Both the position numbers and the translations under genes were made by a program. From the NCBI RefSeq assembly GCF_036002945.1, contig NZ_CP108529.1, positions 3,906,001 to 3,970,000 of the forward strand: a stretch of DNA of 64,000 bases, written 5' to 3'. The stretch is from Streptomyces sp. NBC_01224. GTDB lineage: Bacteria > Actinomycetota > Actinomycetes > Streptomycetales > Streptomycetaceae. Under the pieces are notes generated by a model. It did no database searches. It had not been told where the DNA came from and saw only the letters and a list, made by a program, of their open reading frames with translations. Numbering within the stretch: position 1 is the stretch's first letter; each line of letters begins with the position of its first letter. Shown here in pieces: positions 50,933-57,766 of this stretch.

Positions 50933-51805
50933 TCAGTGCTCCTTGATCGCTTCTCTAATCATGCCAAGAGACTCTTGAGGTCCCACAGCAAGAATCTGGA
51001 GGTCGGTGAACGCCTCTTCGTACAGGCCCACGTCGGCGCGCCGCCGAGTGACCGACGCACCACCAAGGTTCTCCAGGTAGACGATGGGGTGCGCATCGTC
51101 GAATCGGAGCAAGGTGAAGGCCCCGTTCATACCGGGATGGGCGCCCGCCCTGAAGGGGATGACTTGAACCCGCACTGACGGCTGTGTGGCCACCTCTGCC
51201 AGGTGCTCTATCTGAGCACGCATGACAGCCGGTGCCCCAACCTGACGGTACAAAACCGACTCGTTGATGACCGCTGCAAACTTGAGGGGTCCCAATTCGC
51301 GGTGAAGCGCCTCTTGTCGCGTCATCCGAACCGCCACGAGTCTGTCGATCTCGTCGGCGGCAAGCCTCTCGTGTGCGCGCTGGTGAATCGCTCGGACGTA
51401 GTCCTCTGTCTGGAGAAGACCGGGAACGAACTCGCCCTCGTAGTTGTGCAGTGCCGCAGCCGTGGCCTCCAGTCCCAAGTACGCCTTGAACGTCGGCGCG
51501 ATGGCCGGCCTGTACTCCGGTGACTGCCACCAGTCCTTCTTGGTTTTGATCACGGCCGCATACCCGAGCAGCAAGGCCCGCTTCTCAGGGGTTGCTTGAT
51601 AGATCTCGCAGAGCGCCATTACGTCTGCTGTCTCCACCACTGCGTTCTCACCCGTCTCCAGCCTCGTCAGCTTCGATGGGCTACAGATCAGAGTGCGAAC
51701 CACCTGGGTCGACGTGAGTCCGGCTTCCTGCCGGAGCTGCCGGAGCTCGCGGCCTAACTGAAGGCGACAGAGGGCGGGCGTCGCAGACTCCACATCCGTG
51801 ATCAT
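50933..51805 (-). CDS. XRE-family regulator with DUF5753 (WhiJ/Scr1-like)
   Basis: This 290-residue DNA-binding protein has an N-terminal XRE helix-turn-helix ('LRQEAGLTSTQVVRTLICSP', then 'SKLTRLETGENAV') and a C-terminal DUF5753 domain ('YEGEFVPGLLQTEDYVRA', 'FRAGAHPGMNGAFTLLRF', 'VYLENLGG'). It resembles WhiJ, a Streptomyces developmental repressor that works with a DUF397 partner. It is divergent from a small helical protein gene at 52096, as in other whiJ-like clusters. Confidence 0.92.
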   Translation of the reverse strand: MITDVESATPALCRLQLGRELRQLRQEAGLTSTQVVRTLICSPSKLTRLETGENAVVETADVMALCEIYQATPEKRALLLGYAAVIKTKKDWWQSPEYRPAIAPTFKAYLGLEATAAALHNYEGEFVPGLLQTEDYVRAIHQRAHERLAADEIDRLVAVRMTRQEALHRELGPLKFAAVINESVLYRQVGAPAVMRAQIEHLAEVATQPSVRVQVIPFRAGAHPGMNGAFTLLRFDDAHPIVYLENLGGASVTRRRADVGLYEEAFTDLQILAVGPQESLGMIREAIKEH

Positions 51806-52095
51806 CTTCTGCCTCCCAGGGCGTGTTACCCAGTGTGATGGAAAATGTCCCGCTGCCGCAAGGAGCCTTCTGCGTCACAGCAGAAGGCTCCACTGGAGAG
51901 CATGAACACACTGCTGCAGCACAGGACTTCGCGCAGAAAGTCACTCGCAGAAAACCGCTGCAGCACTTCCACGGTATCGGCAGCGCTGTCACGATTACTA
52001 GCAGTTGCCTGCCCAAAGCACCGCGCGACTGACAAATCGCAGCCCACCCCTGCGCGCACACCCCTCCCCCATGCCCCCAGGGCCAGGAGCCCCCC
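51806..52095. promoter_or_regulatory. WhiJ-like divergent promoter region
   Basis: A perfect 12-bp inverted repeat (51862-51873 and 51880-51891, 6-base loop) and a direct repeat of GCTGCAGCAC (51913-51922 and 51957-51966) occupy this spacer between divergent genes. The hairpin could be a regulator-binding dyad or a terminator. Base composition is less G/C-rich than the flanks. Confidence 0.5.
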
Positions 52096-52545
52096 ATGAA
52101 GGACCTCATGAACAGTCGGCCATTGGGACCGGCCGCGAACGCCGTTGGTCCCAGCGCAACCGACGTCCCCCTGGACGTCGAAACCGCGCATCAAGCAGCC
52201 GATGGCGCCCTCAAACTCCAGCTCGGTACCACCACCCGTCAAGAGATCGACGAGTGGACGTCTGAGCTGCGAGGGCGCATCCGCCTCTTCGCCGAAGAGA
52301 CCCTCGAACGCGAGCAGACCACTGCAACGCGCGCCACCCGATGGGAGGTTGACCAGCTCCTCGCGGCTGCACCAGGAGACGGCATCCTCGTCTTCAGCGC
52401 CTACCAGCACCTGCGCGACCTCGCCCGCATGCTGCGACGGCTGGCCGCCGAGCACCGGAAGCAGACGGAGACTGCCGACACCGCTCCCCTCCCCGTTCGC
52501 TTCGCGCCGGAACACAAAGCCATGCCTCCGGAGGACGGGACGTGA
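52096..52545 (+). CDS. Small helical protein of a whiJ-like locus
   Basis: This 149-residue protein is helical in its centre ('IDEWTSELRGRIRLFAEETL', 'ILVFSAYQHLRDLARMLRRL'). Similar genes lie opposite XRE-DUF397 pairs in whiJ/abaA-type clusters, with no biochemical function known to me. AGGAG precedes ATG 52096. The stop overlaps the start of a 27-residue membrane peptide gene. Confidence 0.75.
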   Translation: MKDLMNSRPLGPAANAVGPSATDVPLDVETAHQAADGALKLQLGTTTRQEIDEWTSELRGRIRLFAEETLEREQTTATRATRWEVDQLLAAAPGDGILVFSAYQHLRDLARMLRRLAAEHRKQTETADTAPLPVRFAPEHKAMPPEDGT

Positions 52546-52625
52546 GCGAACTCTCCCGGCAGATCGCGTACATCATCAGCCTCAGCGTCCTCGGCGGCTC
52601 GCTGGTCGTGGCGGTGCTGCGATGA
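52542..52625 (+). CDS. 27-residue single-helix membrane peptide
   Basis: From GTG 52542, which overlaps the previous stop (GTGA), the frame encodes a short polar lead ('VSELSRQ') and one transmembrane helix ('IAYIISLSVLGGSLVVAVL') before the stop. The overlap arrangement and the good helix support it. Whether it is a toxin-like peptide, regulator or accident is unknown. Confidence 0.5.
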   Translation: MSELSRQIAYIISLSVLGGSLVVAVLR

Positions 52626-52825
52626 AGTCCCCGCTGCGTCACGCGAACCTCAACCACGTGGGCCGCCACAGGTTCCGCGCTTCTCTCCCCGCCGGCGGAG
52701 GCTGCGGCCCTTGGGCAACCCGGACGCCGTTGACCTGGACGGGCGATGGGGACGGCGCGGAGGAGTGGGCCGGGCCTGGCGGCCCGGCCCGTCAGCCGTT
52801 TCCCGCAGGCCCGAGAATCACGTGA
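52622..52825 (+). CDS. Possible small protein (67 residues)
   Basis: The ATG at 52622 overlaps the stop of the membrane peptide (ATGA) and opens a 67-residue basic, Gly/Trp-rich reading frame ('MKSPLRHANLNHVGRHRF'). It overlaps the end of the convergent hydrolase gene by eight bases. No family is recognised; coupling is the only support. Confidence 0.3.
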   Translation: MKSPLRHANLNHVGRHRFRASLPAGGGCGPWATRTPLTWTGDGDGAEEWAGPGGPARQPFPAGPRIT

Positions 52826-54503
52826 GCCCGGAGCTGCGGGGAAGCATCAATGCCGAGTCCGTGTGGAGTGCGATGCGCACCGGTGCGAAGGTGGTGGCGT
52901 CCACCGGCGGCTCCCCGGTGCCGGGATTGCGGGCGTAGCGCGGATGGGCGCCTCCGCTGATCTGCCAGCGTATGCGGTGACCGACGGCGAAGCGATGGGC
53001 GGTGGAGCTCATCGGCACGGTGACCTGCGACTGCACATGTTCAGTCGTCCGAAGCCGGCCCAGTCCGTCACAGATGTTGACGGAGTGGCCTTGTGGGTCC
53101 ACGTCGCACAGGCGGGTGAAGACGTCGGCGTGGCCGGTGTCCGTGGAGATGCTCAGCCGAGCGGAGACTGGGCCCAGAATGTCCAGGGGCTCGGTCAGTG
53201 GGGGGCTGGTGAATGTCAGGACGTCGTCTCGAGCTTCCAGGGTGCTGTTGTCGCGTGGGCCGGCGGTGCGGGAGAGCAGTGGGCCGCCGAGGGACGGGGT
53301 GGGGTCGGCCGGGTCGTAGCGCAATGACGTCAGGGGTGCGGAGTCCGTGGAGGCCTGCTGGGTGAGATGCCCGCCGGAGATGGGGTACCACGAGGTGGCA
53401 GCCGCGGCCGGCGGCCACTCGTCGAGGTCCCGCCAGGCGTTTTCGCCGCCGATGTGCATGCGCACCGCGGTCGGGCGCAGGCCGGAGGGGTCGGCGCACA
53501 GGTGCGCGCGCAGCCACGCGAGGCTCTCGGCGAACACCTCGGGCCACCCCTGTTGCAGGGCGGAGGTGTGGGTCCAGGGGCCGACGAGCAGAGCGGTCTC
53601 GCAGTCGGCCTGACGCAGCCGGTCATGCTGCTCGAAGGTCTGGTCGACCAGCGCGTCATGCCATCCGGTGATCAGACTCGTGGGCACGCTGAGCCGCTCC
53701 GCCGGCTCCGCCAGCGACGCGCCGTGCCAGTACGCGTCCTTGGGGTCCGGGTGCGTCATGACGTCGTCCAGCCAGGGCACCTCGCCCCCGAGGGCGGACA
53801 CGTACGCCCCGCGCAAGGGCTGCGCGGTGGTGACGTCACGCAGGCGGCGCTGAAGACGCAGCGTCGCCCTCAGGAACGGTCCCATGCCCTGGTGCTGGTA
53901 GGTCATGCCCATACCGACGGCGAGGGCGTTCTCCAGGCGTAGCGCACCGTCCGCGTGGAACAGGGCGTAGGGATCGTGCAGGCCCACCTGCACCACCATT
54001 GCCTTCAGTTCCGGCGGCGGGTCCAGGGCAAGGGCCCATTGCACGTAGCCCAGGTAACTGGGGCCGACGGTCCCCAGCGTTCCGTTGAACCAGGGCTGCT
54101 CGCGCAGCCACGACACCGTGGCCTGCCCGTCGGCGGCCTCGTTGCGCCACAGGTCGAACGCACCGCCCGAACCGCCGGTACCGCGGCAGCTCTGCAGGAC
54201 CACGTGAAAGCCCTGTTCGGCGAAGAGCAGGCCGTACTGGGGAGACCACGGCAGGCCGCGGCCATAAGGGGAGCGGACCAGGAGGGTTGGGAAGTCGCCC
54301 TCCGCACGCGGGAAGTAGTGATCAGTGATCAACGGGCTGCTGTCGGCGGCCGGCACCACCAGCCCCGGTTCCCATCCGACCTCATGCCGTTTCGCCGGCA
54401 GGCCCCGCCAGGTCGCTCTCATCATCCGTGAGGACAGCGGCGGTTTTCCGGCAGGTGGCACCCAGGCCGGTCCGGCCACAGCGTCGGGCGTGCGTGGTGG
54501 CAT
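52818..54503 (-). CDS. CocE/NonD-type serine hydrolase (peptidase S15 family)
   Basis: This 561-residue protein belongs to the X-Pro dipeptidyl-peptidase/cocaine-esterase group. The nucleophile lies in 'VGPSYLGYVQW'; an upstream 'LQSCRGTGGSGG' forms the oxyanion region; 'GWHDALVDQ' carries the likely Asp; 'VGPWTHTSALQQG' the His. The C-terminal ~220 residues form the jellyroll domain ('VDPQGHSVNICDGLGRLR'). Natural substrates are unknown; acyl esters and lactams are typical. It is divergent from a TetR gene with a strong palindromic operator between them, so it is probably that repressor's target. Confidence 0.9.
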   Translation of the reverse strand: MPPRTPDAVAGPAWVPPAGKPPLSSRMMRATWRGLPAKRHEVGWEPGLVVPAADSSPLITDHYFPRAEGDFPTLLVRSPYGRGLPWSPQYGLLFAEQGFHVVLQSCRGTGGSGGAFDLWRNEAADGQATVSWLREQPWFNGTLGTVGPSYLGYVQWALALDPPPELKAMVVQVGLHDPYALFHADGALRLENALAVGMGMTYQHQGMGPFLRATLRLQRRLRDVTTAQPLRGAYVSALGGEVPWLDDVMTHPDPKDAYWHGASLAEPAERLSVPTSLITGWHDALVDQTFEQHDRLRQADCETALLVGPWTHTSALQQGWPEVFAESLAWLRAHLCADPSGLRPTAVRMHIGGENAWRDLDEWPPAAAATSWYPISGGHLTQQASTDSAPLTSLRYDPADPTPSLGGPLLSRTAGPRDNSTLEARDDVLTFTSPPLTEPLDILGPVSARLSISTDTGHADVFTRLCDVDPQGHSVNICDGLGRLRTTEHVQSQVTVPMSSTAHRFAVGHRIRWQISGGAHPRYARNPGTGEPPVDATTFAPVRIALHTDSALMLPRSSGLT

Positions 54504-54513
54504 CGTTCCCCTC

Positions 54514-54543
54514 CTCTATTCAGTACAGTGTACGAGAATAGAG
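54514..54543. promoter_or_regulatory. 30-bp palindromic operator between CocE hydrolase and TetR genes
   Basis: Outer arms CTCTATTC (54514-54521) and GAATAGAG (54536-54543) are perfectly complementary and enclose the palindrome GTACA-G-TGTAC (54523-54533). It lies 10 bp before the hydrolase start. Confidence 0.85.
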
Positions 54544-54602
54544 GATGCTTGGATGACCTTCGCAAGAGCCGCCTCGACAAACAGGTGAAGGAGCGCGAGA
54601 CC

Positions 54603-55319
54603 GTGTCCCGTGACGGGGGGTCCGGCGCCGCAGGCGTCGACCCCGAACAGCTCTGGCTGCGTCCCACCGAGCCCCGCAGGGGCCGCAGGCCCTCCTTCAG
54701 CCGGGAGGAGATCACCGTGGCAGCCGTCACCCTGGCGGACGCCGAAGGGCTCGAAGCGGTCACCATGCGGCGGGTGGCCGCCGAGGTCGGAGCCGGTGCC
54801 ATGTCGCTCTACAGCTACGCCCCTGACAAGGGGACACTGCTGGAACTGATGGTCGACCACGTCAGCGGCGAACTGACGGCCACGGACCCACCCAGCGGCG
54901 ACTGGCGTGCCGATCTGAAGACCATCGCCCACCTGCAGCGCGCACACATGCTGCGCCACCCCTGGCTGCCCGCCGCCTTGTCCACCCGTCGCGTTCCGGG
55001 CCCCAACACGCTGGCCTTCCTGGAACACGCGCTCGCAGTCCTGCGGCCCACCGGACTGGACGGTGCGGCGAAGCTGGAGGCTTTCGCCCAGCTCACCGCT
55101 TTCGTGGCCGGACACGTCGCCCACGAGATCGCGCAGGCCGCAGCCTCACAATCCCCGGACCGGGCCGCAGCCGAGGCCCGCTACCTCGCCGCTGTCGCTG
55201 CCGACGGCTGCCACCCGGAACTCGCCGAGACCCTTTCCGCCCCCGGACGCACCCTCACCCCCGAAGCCACTTTCACCCGGTTCCTCAACCGCCTGATCGA
55301 CGGCCTCGACACCGACTGA
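54603..55319 (+). CDS. TetR-family regulator 2 (adjacent to CocE hydrolase)
   Basis: This 238-residue regulator has an N-terminal lead ('LRPTEPRRGRRPSFSREEI') followed by a TetR helix-turn-helix ('VTMRRVAAEVGAGAMSLYSY') and the TetR_C-type helical domain typical of TetR/TetR_C_1 (TetR class) proteins. I prefer GTG 54603 preceded by GAAGGAGC; the open frame extends 25 codons further. It probably represses itself and the divergent hydrolase through the 54514-54543 dyad and responds to a small molecule. Confidence 0.9.
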   Translation: MSRDGGSGAAGVDPEQLWLRPTEPRRGRRPSFSREEITVAAVTLADAEGLEAVTMRRVAAEVGAGAMSLYSYAPDKGTLLELMVDHVSGELTATDPPSGDWRADLKTIAHLQRAHMLRHPWLPAALSTRRVPGPNTLAFLEHALAVLRPTGLDGAAKLEAFAQLTAFVAGHVAHEIAQAAASQSPDRAAAEARYLAAVAADGCHPELAETLSAPGRTLTPEATFTRFLNRLIDGLDTD

Positions 55320-55698
55320 TCCCACGCACCTGTTACCGCGTCCCGCCCGCGGCACTCCGAGGAACAAACCGTCGGCCTCTCCAAGACCCCGGCCGCGACG
55401 AAGGCTGCCGCCGGTTGCGTTTTCGGCGGTTGACCGGCTACCTGCCGATCCCTGCTCGGCGAACGGCTGCTGCCCGGGGGTGCCGTCAATAAGTTGCTCA
55501 CATGAGCGGTGACGCGAGAGCAACGGCGGCTTTGCAGGATTCGGCGGTGTCTTGTCGCAGCCCCCGTAGCGCTCGGGAGCATCCCGCCGGGCGCCCCCGC
55601 GTACGGGTCTGCCGGCCGGAGCGCCACTGCGCACCGCGCGCCTGTGTACGGCACCGCCGAACGCCCGGTCCGCCGCCCCGTCTGCGTACCGTTGACGC
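55320..55698. other. Intergenic region between TetR 2 and AraC
   Basis: These 379 bp contain no supported gene. Open frames on the minus strand run through it but have no start signal or family likeness. It ends with the AraC promoter; a TACCGT hexamer about ten bases before the start suggests a very short leader. Confidence 0.5.
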
Positions 55699-56682
55699 AT
55701 GGACGTGTTCGACGAGTTGTTGCGTGGTGTGCGGGGGAAGGGGGCGGTCTTCGGCCGCTCGGTGCTGTGGCCGCCATGGTCGCTGAGGTTCACGGACGGC
55801 GCGTATCTGACCCTGTGCGTGCCGCTGCGCGGCGAGGGCTGGATCGTCCCGGAGGGCGGGGACGGGGGCCGGAGCGGCGACGGTACGGCGCGCCGGGTGC
55901 GGATCGGCGAGGCGGCGATCGTACGGGGCCCGGCTCCGTTCGTCTTCACCGGCGACCCGGCCACGGACACGAGTACGGGTACGGATACGGGTGCGTCCGT
56001 ACGCGAGGTGCGCTGGGACACCGAGCCCGGAGCCGACCCGGCACCGCCGGACGAACTCAGCGGCCCCACCGTGCTGCTGGCCGCCACCTACGACGTGCAC
56101 GCCGAGGTTCCGCGACGGCTGCTCCGGGTCCTTCCTCCGGTGCTCGTCGTGCCGGACGAAGAGGACTGTTCGCCGCTGCGCGACTATCTGGAGACGCAGA
56201 TCGGCAGGGCGCGGCCGGGCCGGCAGATCGTGCTGGACCGGCTGCTGGACTGGCTGCTGGTGTGCACGCTGCGCGACTGGTTCGACCGCCCGGAGGCGGC
56301 CCCGCCCATGTGGTACCGCGCTCTCGGCGACGAGGTGGCGGGCCCGGCGCTGCGTGCCATGCACGAGGAGCCGGCGCATCCGTGGACGACGGCGGAGCTG
56401 GCCGCACGGGCCGGGGTCTCGCGCACCACGTTCGCGAAACGGTTCACCGAACTGGTCGGGGAGGGCCCGGTGGCGTATCTGACGGAATGGCGCATGACGC
56501 TCGCCGCCGATCTGCTGAGCCGCCAGGACCTGACGGTGGCGGCGGTGGCCCGCCGGGTGGGGTACGCCGACGCGTTCGGCTTCAGCGCCGCGTTCAAACG
56601 GGTCCGGGGCGTCAGCCCGAGCGCGTACCGCCGCGAGCCCGCGGTACGGGGCGAACCGGACCGGGAGGCCCCGGCAGGCTGA
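55699..56682 (+). CDS. AraC-family regulator with cupin sensor
   Basis: This 327-residue regulator has an N-terminal cupin_6-type sensor (residues ~5-190: 'SLRFTDGAYLTLCVPLRGEG') and a C-terminal AraC double helix-turn-helix ('TTAELAARAGVSRTTFAKRF', 'LTVAAVARRVGYADAFGFSA', 'AFKRVRGVSPSAYRR'). The adjacent convergent NmrA-like gene is a frequent neighbour of such regulators. The ligand is unknown. Confidence 0.92.
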   Translation: MDVFDELLRGVRGKGAVFGRSVLWPPWSLRFTDGAYLTLCVPLRGEGWIVPEGGDGGRSGDGTARRVRIGEAAIVRGPAPFVFTGDPATDTSTGTDTGASVREVRWDTEPGADPAPPDELSGPTVLLAATYDVHAEVPRRLLRVLPPVLVVPDEEDCSPLRDYLETQIGRARPGRQIVLDRLLDWLLVCTLRDWFDRPEAAPPMWYRALGDEVAGPALRAMHEEPAHPWTTAELAARAGVSRTTFAKRFTELVGEGPVAYLTEWRMTLAADLLSRQDLTVAAVARRVGYADAFGFSAAFKRVRGVSPSAYRREPAVRGEPDREAPAG

Positions 56683-56699
56683 CGCCGCCTCCCCCGGGC

Positions 56700-57572
56700 T
56701 CAGCCGGTCCAGGCGCCCGCGTCGTCCGCCTTGCGCACGAACGTACCGAAGTCCCGCGGCGGGCGCCCCAGCGCACGCTGCACTCCGTCGACGACCGGAG
56801 CCTCCCGGCTCGTACGGATCGGCTTCATCGCGTCCGTCCACAGCGCCGCTTCCTCGGGGGACATCCCCTGGGCGACCAGTCCCGCCACGAACTCCTGCTC
56901 GGGGACCGGGACGTACCCGGCCCGCCGCCCGGTGACCTTCGCGATCTCGGCCAGCGCGTCGTCGACGGTGAGCGCCCGCGGTCCGGACAGCTCGTACACC
57001 TGACCCTCGTGGCCGGGCCGGGTGAGCGCGGCGACAGCGACGTCCGCGATGTCGTCCGCGTCGACGAACGCGGCGGCCCCGTCCCCGGCGGGCAGCGCCA
57101 GCTCATCGCCCATCACCCCGTCGCGGAAGACTCCCTCGCTGAAGTTCTGCGCGAACCAGCCGGGCCGCAGGATCGTCCACGGCACCCCCGAGGCCCGCAC
57201 CGCGATCTCCCCCTCCATGTGCGGTCCCGTCCCGTCGTAGGAGTCCCCAAAATACCCCGGCACGTCGGCGCCCCGGGCGGACAGCAGCACCAGCCTCCCG
57301 ACCCCGCTCGCCACGGCCTGCTCCACCAGCGCGGGGGTCCGGGAGGGAGCGAGGTCCAGCGGAACGATGTACGCCGCCGCGACCCCCTCCAGCGCCGCGC
57401 CCCAGGTCCCCCGGTCGTCCCAGTCGAACGGTGTCTCCCCGGACCGCGAAGCCACCCGCGTCTCCACCCCTTGTTCCCGCAGCCGTTCCACGACCCTGCG
57501 TCCGGTCTTGCCGGTACCTCCGACGACGAGTACGGGCCGGTCTGTACGAGTGTTCTGTGCTTCCTGTGTCAT
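56700..57572 (-). CDS. NmrA-like NAD(P)H-binding oxidoreductase
   Basis: This 290-residue atypical short-chain dehydrogenase has the glycine-rich 'VLVVGGTGKTGRRVVERL' nucleotide-binding motif and 'LVLLSARGAD' in place of a Tyr-x3-Lys site, as in NmrA/QOR2-type proteins that sense or use NADPH. ATG 57572 is used; 32 further in-frame codons upstream run toward the divergent synthetase promoter. It converges with the AraC gene. Confidence 0.88.
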   Translation of the reverse strand: MTQEAQNTRTDRPVLVVGGTGKTGRRVVERLREQGVETRVASRSGETPFDWDDRGTWGAALEGVAAAYIVPLDLAPSRTPALVEQAVASGVGRLVLLSARGADVPGYFGDSYDGTGPHMEGEIAVRASGVPWTILRPGWFAQNFSEGVFRDGVMGDELALPAGDGAAAFVDADDIADVAVAALTRPGHEGQVYELSGPRALTVDDALAEIAKVTGRRAGYVPVPEQEFVAGLVAQGMSPEEAALWTDAMKPIRTSREAPVVDGVQRALGRPPRDFGTFVRKADDAGAWTG

Positions 57573-57670
57573 ACGAGAAGCCTGTCCCGGCGCCCCGCAC
57601 GCGGGCCATGTCCCGGAATCCGGAGTGGATGTCCATGCGTCCGGATCAGCCTTTGCCTGCATACCCATTC

Positions 57671-57709
57671 CTGACGGGCCGTCAGTTCAGTAACCTGACA
57701 GAGCGTCAG
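57671..57709. promoter_or_regulatory. Two CTGAC-N5-GTCAG palindromes, sites F1 and F2
   Basis: CTGACGGGCCGTCAG (57671-57685) and CTGACAGAGCGTCAG (57695-57709) are both perfect in their arms and lie 24 bp apart start to start, about two helical turns. They precede the acyl-CoA synthetase start by 58-96 bp. Confidence 0.85.
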
Positions 57710-57766
57710 CTTTCGGCTGGCCGGGCACGAGCACCCGACGGACTTCGAGCAGGAGTGGGCGGAACG

